Source of the DNA: a virus
Virus record (IMG/VR): IMGVR_UViG_3300007028_000018
Coordinates: 1-33,917 of that record
Length of the DNA: 33,917 nucleotides
Strand: one strand, 5' to 3'
The notes under the pieces were generated by a model. The model was not told the DNA's origin, searched no databases, and worked only from the letters and a program-made list of their open reading frames with translations. The translations under genes were made by a program, and so were the position numbers. Positions 8,223-14,640 of the stretch are shown here, piece by piece. The first letter of the stretch is position 1. Every line of letters starts with the position of its first letter.

Positions 8223-9254
8223 ATGGCTACCAATACTATCGAGACAGTCCGCCGGCAGAACGAACTCGCGGGGACCTCTCAGAAGGACGTCGACCTGGCG
8301 ACCCTGGACGGCTTCCAGCTACCGGCCGACGTCACCGAGATGTTCCTAGAGCGGATGCAGAAGGAGATCTCTATCCTGGGCATGGCCGACACCATGACGC
8401 TGGCCCGCCTCGAGCAGGACGTCCCGGAGTTCGGCGTCCCGCAGCTCTCTGGCTCGGTCCGCTCTGAGGAGGGCACCCGGACCTCCAACTCGGCGGTCGA
8501 GACTGGGCAGGTCAACTTCAACGCGACGGACAAGCAGTACTACATCCTCGTCGAGCCCACTCGCGACGCGCTGAAGAACACTCACCAGGGGCCAGACAAC
8601 TTCGGCGACTACATCGTCGATCAGTTCGTCCAGCGGTGGGCGAACGACGTCGGCCTCATCGGCATCCGTGCCAACGCTGACAGCGGCAACCTGCAGTCTA
8701 TCGGCGGCGACGCTAGCCTCGACACCACCTGGAATGGCTGGATCGCCATCGCAGAGGGCGAGGACAGCGCATCCGAGCGGATCGGACTGGAGGACACGGC
8801 CGCCGGCGAGGTCGACACCATGCCGGTGTACGACCAGGCCAACGCGACCCCGGACACGCAGATGTTCAACGAGACCATTCAGAAGCTCGACAGCCGCTCC
8901 CGCGACCCCGACAACGTCTCGTTCCTGATGTCGCCTGACAAGCTCCAGGAGTACGAGTTCTCGCTCACCGAGCGCGAGGACCCGCTGGGCTCGGCAGTCA
9001 TCTTCGGCGACGAAGACATCACGCCGTTCTCCTACGACGTCATCGGCGTCAACGGGTGGCCGGACGACTACGCGATGCTCACGGACCCCAGCAACCTCGC
9101 CTACGGGCTCTACGAGACGATGGAGCTCGACCAGACCACAGACACCGACAAGGTCCACGAGAACCGCCTCCACTCGCGCAACTGGATGGAAGGACAGTTC
9201 GACTTCCAGATCAAGAGTCTGCAGGCTGGCGTCCTCGTCGATAACATCGCCTGA
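8223..9254 (+). CDS. Major capsid protein (HK97 fold)
   Basis: This 343-residue protein follows the protease/scaffold gene by 2 bases, the standard position of the major head protein. It starts with a helical arm (to about residue 45). Features reminiscent of HK97-fold capsid proteins follow: a DxDxP-type E-loop region (LEQDVPEFGVPQLSGS) and a long spine helix region (PDNFGDYIVDQFVQRWANDV). A P-domain segment (SFLMSPDKLQEYEF) and a C-terminal sheet (DYAMLTDPSNLAYGLYETME, then FDFQIKSLQAGVLVDNIA) complete the pattern. It should form the icosahedral shell. The protein is acidic with few Lys, as usual for haloarchaeal proteins. Confidence 0.9.
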   Translation: MATNTIETVRRQNELAGTSQKDVDLATLDGFQLPADVTEMFLERMQKEISILGMADTMTLARLEQDVPEFGVPQLSGSVRSEEGTRTSNSAVETGQVNFNATDKQYYILVEPTRDALKNTHQGPDNFGDYIVDQFVQRWANDVGLIGIRANADSGNLQSIGGDASLDTTWNGWIAIAEGEDSASERIGLEDTAAGEVDTMPVYDQANATPDTQMFNETIQKLDSRSRDPDNVSFLMSPDKLQEYEFSLTEREDPLGSAVIFGDEDITPFSYDVIGVNGWPDDYAMLTDPSNLAYGLYETMELDQTTDTDKVHENRLHSRNWMEGQFDFQIKSLQAGVLVDNIA

Positions 9255-9262
9255 GGTGGCCC

Positions 9263-9613
9263 ATGACGACTACCAACAACAAGGTGCGTAAGCACCACGA
9301 GGGCGATGACCCCTACGCCGAGACGAACAGTCCGGCCAACGGTGCCGCGACGGCTGTCAGCGAGTACGCCCGCCAGCACGTCGTCAACCCCGACGGCACG
9401 AACGCCGTCGACCTCGACGCCGCTGCTCGCGAAGGGCACGTGGTCACGGTCGTCCACAACGGCGGGGCGAACACGCCGACGGTGTCGTTCACCGACGCTG
9501 ACTTCGTCGGGACTGGGCCGGCGGACCTCACGGCCGCCGGCGCGACCGCGACGGTCCAGAACGTCGACGGGACGACCAGCGGCTGGGTCGTCGAGGCCAC
9601 CGGGAGCGCCTGA
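9263..9613 (+). CDS. Small beta-rich head protein, possible decoration protein
   Basis: This is a 116-residue protein directly downstream of the major capsid gene. Its first 35 residues are polar and unstructured. The remainder looks like a small beta-sandwich (GHVVTVVHNG, TPTVSFTDADF, TATVQNV, GWVVEATGSA). Proteins of this size and place often decorate the capsid exterior, but no residue motif proves it. It is followed after 2 bases by the next head gene, so it is in the same operon. Confidence 0.65.
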   Translation: MTTTNNKVRKHHEGDDPYAETNSPANGAATAVSEYARQHVVNPDGTNAVDLDAAAREGHVVTVVHNGGANTPTVSFTDADFVGTGPADLTAAGATATVQNVDGTTSGWVVEATGSA

Positions 9614-9615
9614 CG

Positions 9616-9999
9616 ATGGTCCGGGTTAAGAAGACCGACCCGCCGAACGTCACCATCCGCGGCGTCGGGACCTACTCGGTCGGCGACACCGACGACGTCG
9701 ACGCCGATACTGCCGAGTACGTCGTCGAGGAGCGCGGCGACTTCGAGCTCGTCGACGAGCCGGGCCCAGAAAGTGAGCGGACAGTCGGTGACGATGCTCA
9801 CGAGGAAGACGGGGCACCCGACGTCGATGAGTGGGCAGACTGGTCCGAAGACAGCTGGCTGGAACTGAACTACCAGCAGCGGGCCGAAGATGTCCGCGAG
9901 GGTCGCGTCGACGGCCATCTGGACGATATCGCCGACGTCGAGACCAGTGACACCGTCGTCAAGGCGGTCAACGACCGGCGCGGAGAACTGGAGAACTGA
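9616..9999 (+). CDS. Small head-region protein with possible C-terminal LEM/HeH-like helices
   Basis: This is a 127-residue protein. The N-terminal part (about 1-45) is a compact beta unit (VTIRGVGTYSVGDTDDVD then EYVVEERGDFELVD) seen in many small phage head proteins. The middle is acidic and probably disordered. The last 40 residues form short helices (WLELNYQQRAEDVREGRVDG and onward) reminiscent of HeH/LEM modules found near phage head-tail genes. The location between capsid and connector genes fits a head-tail joining or decoration role, which is inferred. Confidence 0.6.
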   Translation: MVRVKKTDPPNVTIRGVGTYSVGDTDDVDADTAEYVVEERGDFELVDEPGPESERTVGDDAHEEDGAPDVDEWADWSEDSWLELNYQQRAEDVREGRVDGHLDDIADVETSDTVVKAVNDRRGELEN

Positions 10000-10002
10000 C
10001 AC

Positions 10003-10866
10003 ATGGTGACGGGGTACTGCACGCTGGAAGACGTCCGGCGAGCGCTGCGGAAGGCGAGCCTGCCCGAAGATGTCGGCCGGGATGCGCAGATAGCCGTTGA
10101 CGCCATCACGTCACGCACCGAGTGGCTGGAGAAGACATACAAGCGCCACTGGTACGAGCCCGACGGCATCTCCGAGGCCAGCGAGGTAACCATCCCGACG
10201 GCCCCGAACACCCGCGACGACGAGGGGGATATCCCCACCCACAGCGCGATGGTCCACGGCGCCAGCGAGCAGGAGCGATACCGGTATCGCAAAAACAGTG
10301 ACGCACTCTTGGAGTCCGGGCCGACGCACGAGCGCCGGCGCAAGCACTACCAAGACCCCAAGTGCGAAATCCGCATCGCGTTTGGCCGCCCCGAGTCCCT
10401 GGAGCCGCCGGTCGACGAGACCGTCCCAGTGTACACTCGTATCACGCTCGCTCGCAAGGACGTCGACGCCGTCAACGAGCTGATGGTCGTCAACGCCGAG
10501 GGCGGCTTCGACGACTGGACCGGCGGCGACTACGAGGGCGGCGTCGGGAACGCCAACCGCGGGAAAGACTGGTGGGTTCGGGTGAACAACGGCGGCGTCT
10601 CCGAGCTGTACCTGGACGTCCACGCGATGGACGATGACATCCCCAGCTTCTCGAACGCGGTGTACGTCGACTTCGACTTCGGCCACGAAGGCATCCCGCG
10701 GACCGTCCGCCGCGCTGTCGCGAACTGGGCGGCGGCCGACCTCGTCGAGGAGGCCGTCATCGAAATCCCCCAGAACGCGACGATCTACGGCGTCGACACG
10801 AAGGCCGAGGAACTGGAGCGGAAAGCCGAGGAGCTGATGGAGGTCTACGTCACCGATGAACCTTGA
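10003..10866 (+). CDS. Head-tail connector (adaptor) protein, putative
   Basis: This is a 287-residue protein. It starts with a typical connector N terminus (YCTLEDVRRALRKA, then helices to about 45) as in gp6-like adaptor proteins, which bind beneath the portal. The C terminus is an acidic/Lys helix (AEELERKAEELMEVYV) that could insert into the portal ring. The middle (about 60-215) is a beta-rich insertion that makes it more than twice as long as bacterial gp6-type adaptors. Gene order (capsid, this gene, gp10-like, terminator) supports the call. It overlaps the next gene by 11 bases. Confidence 0.7.
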   Translation: MVTGYCTLEDVRRALRKASLPEDVGRDAQIAVDAITSRTEWLEKTYKRHWYEPDGISEASEVTIPTAPNTRDDEGDIPTHSAMVHGASEQERYRYRKNSDALLESGPTHERRRKHYQDPKCEIRIAFGRPESLEPPVDETVPVYTRITLARKDVDAVNELMVVNAEGGFDDWTGGDYEGGVGNANRGKDWWVRVNNGGVSELYLDVHAMDDDIPSFSNAVYVDFDFGHEGIPRTVRRAVANWAAADLVEEAVIEIPQNATIYGVDTKAEELERKAEELMEVYVTDEP

Positions 10867-11323
10867 GTCTGGCTTCGAGAGTGCGCTTCAGGAGGCCCTC
10901 CTCGACGACGTCGAGCGCCAGCTCGTCGGCGAGCGGGACAACCTCGTCGCTCAGGCCGTCCAGCGGGTTCAGGGTCGCCTGGAGCGCTACGCTCGCGAGG
11001 AGGACTACGACGTCCAGCCCATCGTCGACAGCTTCGCCGGCGTCGAGGTCGACCGCAGCGATGGCCAGCTGACCATCCGCTGGGGCTGGGCGCACCCGGC
11101 AGTCAAGTACTTCGAGTTCGGGACCAGCGACCACACCATCGAGGGCGACCCAGTGCTCTCGTTCGTCTGGGAGCGCAGCGAGGCGCCCGACTGGGTCGCC
11201 GAGGAGTTCGAGGAAGAGGGTGACGGCTATCGTGTCTTCTTGCCCGAGGTCGAAGTGAGCGGTGTCGAGGAGACCCGCGCCATCCGCGATAGCATCAACT
11301 GGCTCCGGAGGGCTGTCTCGTGA
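10856..11323 (+). CDS. HK97 gp10-like neck/tail completion protein
   Basis: This is a 155-residue protein. A helical N terminus rich in Glu/Arg (to about 50) is followed by a domain with the characteristic sequence YFEFGTSDHTIEGDPVLSF, matching the HK97 gp10-like pattern (a Y/FG-T motif followed by an aromatic beta strand). Such proteins help finish the head-to-tail junction. It overlaps both neighbours (11 bases upstream, a GTGA overlap downstream), so the three connector genes are co-translated. Confidence 0.78.
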   Translation: MNLESGFESALQEALLDDVERQLVGERDNLVAQAVQRVQGRLERYAREEDYDVQPIVDSFAGVEVDRSDGQLTIRWGWAHPAVKYFEFGTSDHTIEGDPVLSFVWERSEAPDWVAEEFEEEGDGYRVFLPEVEVSGVEETRAIRDSINWLRRAVS

Positions 11324-11880
11324 CCCATCCCAGCACCGAGTGGGTCCTCGACCAGGTCGCCAGCGTGGTCACCGACGTCGAGGACACGTACGCTCGTGAC
11401 GTCCCCGACGGGACGCCGCCGGTGCGCGTCCGCCGTGTCGACCGCGACACCTCGCGCATCTGGGACGGCGACGGCACGCTGGACATGTCGACGTCCATCC
11501 GCGAGCGGTCGGCGGCGCTGGAGAAGGGCGTCTACATCGGCGCCCAGTACGCCGAGAGCGTCGAGGAGCCCATCGGCACCGAGTACGACCTCGACAAGGA
11601 GGTCGTCGTCGGCGTCCGGCTGGAGGGGCTGACCTCCCAGGACGGCGAGTGGGGTCACGTCGATCCCGAGGGCGCCGACGGCGTCCCGTGGCACGGCCCC
11701 AACGGGTTTCTTCGGCGGGTCAAGGCAGCCATCTACGCCGGTCGCGAGTATCCCGACGCCGACCCCGACGTGGGCTTTACCCATCTGACGCTCGCGAACG
11801 AGGCTGACCAGTCCAGCAACTATTCTGACTATTTCCGGACAGACTTCGATGTTATATTTGACGGCTTCGAGACACTCTAA
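11320..11880 (+). CDS. Tail terminator/completion protein, putative
   Basis: This 186-residue protein starts with GTG at 11320, overlapping the previous stop as GTGA. Its order (after the gp10-like gene, before the tail tube) is that of the tail terminator, which caps the tail tube and joins it to the head. The N-terminal helix (WVLDQVASVVTDVED) and the final strand with an aromatic (YFRTDFDVIFDG) agree with gpU-type terminators, though the protein is longer than usual. No catalytic motif is present. The call is mainly positional. Confidence 0.62.
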   Translation: MTHPSTEWVLDQVASVVTDVEDTYARDVPDGTPPVRVRRVDRDTSRIWDGDGTLDMSTSIRERSAALEKGVYIGAQYAESVEEPIGTEYDLDKEVVVGVRLEGLTSQDGEWGHVDPEGADGVPWHGPNGFLRRVKAAIYAGREYPDADPDVGFTHLTLANEADQSSNYSDYFRTDFDVIFDGFETL

Positions 11881-11904
11881 CGCCGCCGTTTTTCGATACT
11901 ACCA

Positions 11905-12240
11905 ATGAAACTCAACCTCAGACAAGACGAACACACCGTTACAGACGCCCCCATCGACGAGACGGGCGAGATAGCACGCGTCGAAGTGCCCGGCGACCGC
12001 TTGGTCTCGATCAACATCGAAGCCAGCGCCGACGGTAGCTACGCGGTCGACGTCGCAGCGGGCAAGAGCCCCGGCACAGACGACTGGTTCGAGGGCGAGG
12101 TCGTCTACGACCAAGCCGACGTCGACGACGCGCAGGATATTCGCGACGCGTTTATCCTGGGCGACCGGTATCTCCGTATCCGGGTGACCGACGCCGCCGG
12201 CCCTGGCGAGACCGCTGACGTCACCATCCAGGGGGCCTGA
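11905..12240 (+). CDS. Cassette protein 1, copy B (possible virion surface protein)
   Basis: This 111-residue protein is a paralogue of the protein at 5354. From the shared VPGDRLVS motif to the C terminus the two are about three-quarters identical with no gaps, while the first 25 residues differ. The beta-rich pattern is kept (VSINIEASADGSYAVDV, WFEGEVVYDQAD, FILGDRYLRIRV). Position before the tail tube gene suggests a tail-associated counterpart of the head-associated copy; this is inference. The ATG follows a TTTTTC tract (11889-11894), as copy A's follows TTTTC. Confidence 0.75.
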   Translation: MKLNLRQDEHTVTDAPIDETGEIARVEVPGDRLVSINIEASADGSYAVDVAAGKSPGTDDWFEGEVVYDQADVDDAQDIRDAFILGDRYLRIRVTDAAGPGETADVTIQGA

Positions 12241-12243
12241 CCG

Positions 12244-12786
12244 ATGGGCATCCTCAGACGGCTGCGGCAGTGGCGCGAGCGGACCGACGGGACGCTGGAG
12301 GGGCCGGCGATAGATACAGACGACTTAATCGACAGACAGGATGGACAAGCGTGGGAGACGCTCAGAGAAGTCGGCTTTGAAAAAGGCGATGTGGTAACGC
12401 TGCTTGCGTTGGGTCCTTCTGCAAGCCGGTCCAGTTCCACGTCAAACACGAGTTACGACGCGCTGGTCGACCTCTCCTCGACGTTCCTGACGTGGGCCGA
12501 AATCGGGCCCGTGGACAGGGTTCGCGTGAAGATGACGGGGAAGTTCGACGGCGTGGACGGGGGGCAGACCGCGAGCGCCCGCCTCTACAATTTCGAGGAC
12601 GGCGAAGCGGTCGCCGGGACCGAAGTCTCCGCCACGGGCAACGGGCCGTTCGACACCGGGTGGGTGGAGTACACCCCCGCGACCACCACCACCCCCATCG
12701 AGCTGATTAACCAGGCAAAGACGAGCAATTCGAACGAAAGTATCACTCTCGACCGCCCGAACATCTATCTGGGAGTTGAAATATGA
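12244..12786 (+). CDS. Cassette protein 2, copy B (possible virion surface protein)
   Basis: This 180-residue protein is a paralogue of the protein at 5702, with identical length and about 70% identity by eye. It keeps the basic N-terminal helix (MGILRRLRQWRE), the GPAIDT linker and the beta domain (FLTWAEIG, RVRVKMTGKF, ASARLYNFED, IELINQAK, IYLGVEI). Differences concentrate in the linker (about 25-35 and 48-72) and a few exposed-looking positions of the beta domain. No known family is recognised. It probably acts on or in the virion, judging from context. Confidence 0.75.
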   Translation: MGILRRLRQWRERTDGTLEGPAIDTDDLIDRQDGQAWETLREVGFEKGDVVTLLALGPSASRSSSTSNTSYDALVDLSSTFLTWAEIGPVDRVRVKMTGKFDGVDGGQTASARLYNFEDGEAVAGTEVSATGNGPFDTGWVEYTPATTTTPIELINQAKTSNSNESITLDRPNIYLGVEI

Positions 12787-12787
12787 C

Positions 12788-12910
12788 GTGGTACTCCGCC
12801 CCCTCGGTGGAGGCGGCATTATCGCCGAAGCTGCCTTTGAGGACATCAAAGACGGAGCGCTGAGGACGGTTCTATCGGCTGTTTCTCTACGTAGCTCCGG
12901 AAATAACTGA
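12788..12910 (+). CDS. Possible coupled mini-protein
   Basis: A 40-residue frame begins at GTG 12788, one base after the preceding stop, and ends in a TGATG overlap with another short frame. The reading (LGGGGIIAEAAFEDIKDGAL in the middle) has balanced, protein-like composition, with a Gly hinge followed by an amphipathic helix. A TTG 12 bases upstream is also in frame. Codon choice resembles the neighbours. Function unknown; the coupling is the main evidence that it is real. Confidence 0.4.
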   Translation: MVLRPLGGGGIIAEAAFEDIKDGALRTVLSAVSLRSSGNN

Positions 12911-13008
12911 TGACCCGCCGGTCGCCGCGGCCGGCGTCGAGGCTACCACGCGGCAGTTTTCAGGCAATCATGATGAGCAATACGCATAGCGACGGAGGTA
13001 TAGCATGA
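12910..13008 (+). CDS. Possible coupled mini-protein before the tail tube gene
   Basis: This 32-residue frame starts in a TGATG overlap with the previous frame and stops in an ATGA overlap with the tail tube start. The peptide is very basic at its N terminus (MTRRSPRPASRLPRG) and has no recognisable fold. It may only serve to keep ribosomes moving into the tail tube gene. Confidence is low because chance open frames of this length are common. Confidence 0.3.
   Translation: MTRRSPRPASRLPRGSFQAIMMSNTHSDGGIA
12994..12998 (+). promoter_or_regulatory. Shine-Dalgarno site for the tail tube gene
   Basis: GGAGG lies 6 bases before the ATG at 13005. This is one of the few strong Shine-Dalgarno sites in the window. 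It fits a protein made in many copies, the major tail tube subunit, and fixes that start. Confidence 0.7.
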
Positions 13009-13928
13009 CGGGCGCAGGGAGCGGTCAGCTCGTTGCGGCAGGTGAACAGAACTTCATGGGCTCGCTCGTCGACGACGACAGCGACGGCAACCCCGACCTG
13101 TTCAAACTCGGGCGCAACCCGACAATCACCGAACTCTCGCTGAGCAACCAGCTCGAAGCGATGCGACAGGGCGACGAAGCCTGGGCGGTCGAAGACGTCA
13201 AGCAGAACTTCGAGGGCGCGTTCAGCGTCGAGGCCACGGTCAGCGAGGACGTCCACACGCAGATCGAGGACAACCTCGTCCTCAACGCTGCCGACACTAT
13301 CGAACCGGGGCTGTCGACATCCGGTCGCATCTTCGCCGGCGTCGACTACCTGAGTGGGACTGCCACGGAGGAGTACCTGGGCTGCATCCCGCTGGAGTAC
13401 AGCGTCAACTACGAGCAGGGCAGCAACGTCACGTACTCGCTGTCGATGGCATATGCCGACCAACAGCCGGACCCGACCACAGACCTCACGACGGCGACCG
13501 AGGTCACGGCGGGGACAACTGTGGGTTTTCACGGCTTCGACCTATCCATCGACGGGACCACAGTGTCAGACCTGCAGTCGGCGACGCTGTCCATGTCCGA
13601 CCTCTCGCGTTTCCACCGGGGGGCAGACCCGACGCCGACCCGCGGCGTCACGGCAGCGCCGTCAGCCGAACTTACGGCCAACGCGCTGTTCACCGAGCCG
13701 ACCCGGCTCGACCTCGCCCGTGGGAACGCCAGCAGCGCCCCACCGGACCGACTCGACAGCGTCGCCGGTACTATCACACTGACAGGGCCGGCCGGGACGC
13801 TCCGGACGTACAACCTGCAGAACCTGAAGCCTGACACACACAACTGGAACGAAATCGTCTCGGCGGAAGACGCCAACGACGAGACCACCTTTTCGGTCAC
13901 GGGCAAGCCTGCGGTGACCTTCGCATGA
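13005..13928 (+). CDS. Major tail tube protein
   Basis: This 307-residue protein is expected to polymerise into the hollow tail tube. It is beta-rich throughout, with a duplicated look. The first half ends with a segment GCIPLEYSVNYEQGSNVTYS. The second half begins around GTTVGFHGFDLSIDGTTVS and resembles a second tube-like or Ig-like domain. The gene sits immediately before the paired tail assembly chaperone genes and the tape measure, the invariant position of the tube gene in siphoviruses. A GGAGG site supports the start, and the stop overlaps the next ATG (ATGA). Confidence 0.8.
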   Translation: MTGAGSGQLVAAGEQNFMGSLVDDDSDGNPDLFKLGRNPTITELSLSNQLEAMRQGDEAWAVEDVKQNFEGAFSVEATVSEDVHTQIEDNLVLNAADTIEPGLSTSGRIFAGVDYLSGTATEEYLGCIPLEYSVNYEQGSNVTYSLSMAYADQQPDPTTDLTTATEVTAGTTVGFHGFDLSIDGTTVSDLQSATLSMSDLSRFHRGADPTPTRGVTAAPSAELTANALFTEPTRLDLARGNASSAPPDRLDSVAGTITLTGPAGTLRTYNLQNLKPDTHNWNEIVSAEDANDETTFSVTGKPAVTFA

Positions 13929-14488
13929 CTACCTTCAACCAGACCTACTTCGACTTCGACGAGGAGGAACAGCGCCTCGGCGACGAAATCGCCGACCTGC
14001 AGGACCGCGTCGACGAACTCAACAACGAGGACGGCGACAACACCGACACCATCCAGGCGCTGCAGGCGCAACTGTCGAAACTGCAGAGCCAGCGAAAGGG
14101 CGTCATCTGGGCCCGCGACACTGCCCCGGACCACGACGATTTCCCGATGTGGGACGAGGCCACCGACGGCGTGACGCTCGGGGCTGTGCGGGCGTCGACG
14201 TTCGGGAACATGCAGAACGACCTCGAAAGCGACCCGAACGCGGGCTCGGGGACGTCGGACATCCTCTACGTCGCCGCCGGGACCGTCGATGCCCCCTACA
14301 CCGACGGGGAACTGAGCGACAAGCAACTCGTCGGCATCGTTGGACAGCTCCACCCGTACTACATCCAGTGGGCCAGCGCGGCTATCGACCGGCTGATGGA
14401 CCCCGAAGGAGCCAACGGGGGAAACGAGACACGCTCAGAGACATCGCCCAAGGAAACGCCGATGAACGAGGCCTCGACCGAGGAGTGA
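13925..14488 (+). CDS. Tail assembly chaperone, upstream product (gpG-like)
   Basis: This 187-residue protein has an N-terminal coiled coil (EEEQRLGDEIADLQDRVDEL and on to about 60), a central domain (about 65-160) and a Ser/Thr/Glu-rich tail. Position between tube and tape measure is that of the lambda gpG-like chaperone, which coats the tape measure while the tube grows. In this family ribosomes slip -1 near the end of the gene to make a longer gpG-T protein. Here a GGGAAAC heptamer in the correct phase lies at 14419-14425, and the -1 frame runs on to 14637, giving a predicted 237-residue fusion. Confidence 0.78.
   Translation: MTTFNQTYFDFDEEEQRLGDEIADLQDRVDELNNEDGDNTDTIQALQAQLSKLQSQRKGVIWARDTAPDHDDFPMWDEATDGVTLGAVRASTFGNMQNDLESDPNAGSGTSDILYVAAGTVDAPYTDGELSDKQLVGIVGQLHPYYIQWASAAIDRLMDPEGANGGNETRSETSPKETPMNEASTEE
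14419..14425 (+). other. Probable -1 programmed frameshift site (GGGAAAC)
   Basis: The heptamer reads G GGA AAC in the zero frame, the standard X XXY YYZ arrangement. It differs from the lambda gpG-T slip site (GGGAAAG) only in the last base. It is preceded by another two G bases. After slipping, translation continues CGA GAC ACG and reaches a stop at 14635-14637. It lies 20 codons before the zero-frame stop, the usual placement in tail chaperone genes. Confidence 0.7.
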
Positions 14489-14637
14489 CCTATCGATATG
14501 CCAAGGCCATGTACATCGACCGCGGCGGCGACCCGGCGGCCTTCGACGAGATGGCCTGGGGCGACGTCCTCGACTGGCTCGCCATCCACGACATCATGGA
14601 GGCCCGGCAGTCACTCGGCGGGCTCCCGGAGGGCTGA
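14425..14637 (+). CDS. Frameshift extension of the tail chaperone (gpT-like)
   Basis: This is the -1 frame downstream of the slip site, 70 residues. The part after the zero-frame stop looks like a compact helical domain (YRYAKAMYIDRGGDPAAFDE, then WGDVLDWLAIHDIMEARQ), typical of the T portion that binds the tape measure. It has no good independent start within its first 20 codons. A GTG at 14485 overlaps the upstream stop (GTGA) and could start a separate 50-residue protein by coupling. Fusion by frameshift is the favoured reading because the heptamer is in phase and the family precedent is strong. Confidence 0.68.
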   Translation, partial: RDTLRDIAQGNADERGLDRGVTYRYAKAMYIDRGGDPAAFDEMAWGDVLDWLAIHDIMEARQSLGGLPEG

Positions 14638-14640
14638 GGC

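Larger units (their letters stand above)
11905..12786 (+). repeat. Two-gene cassette, copy B (paralogue of 5354-6244)
   Basis: This is the second copy of the two-gene cassette, here between the tail terminator and tail tube genes. It keeps the same gene order, the same 3-base gap and the identical 20-base junction as copy A. It is higher in GC than copy A. The sequence just after the second gene (ATGACGT at 12783, also at 6241) is shared, so the duplication may include a few bases beyond the stop. Confidence 0.9.
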
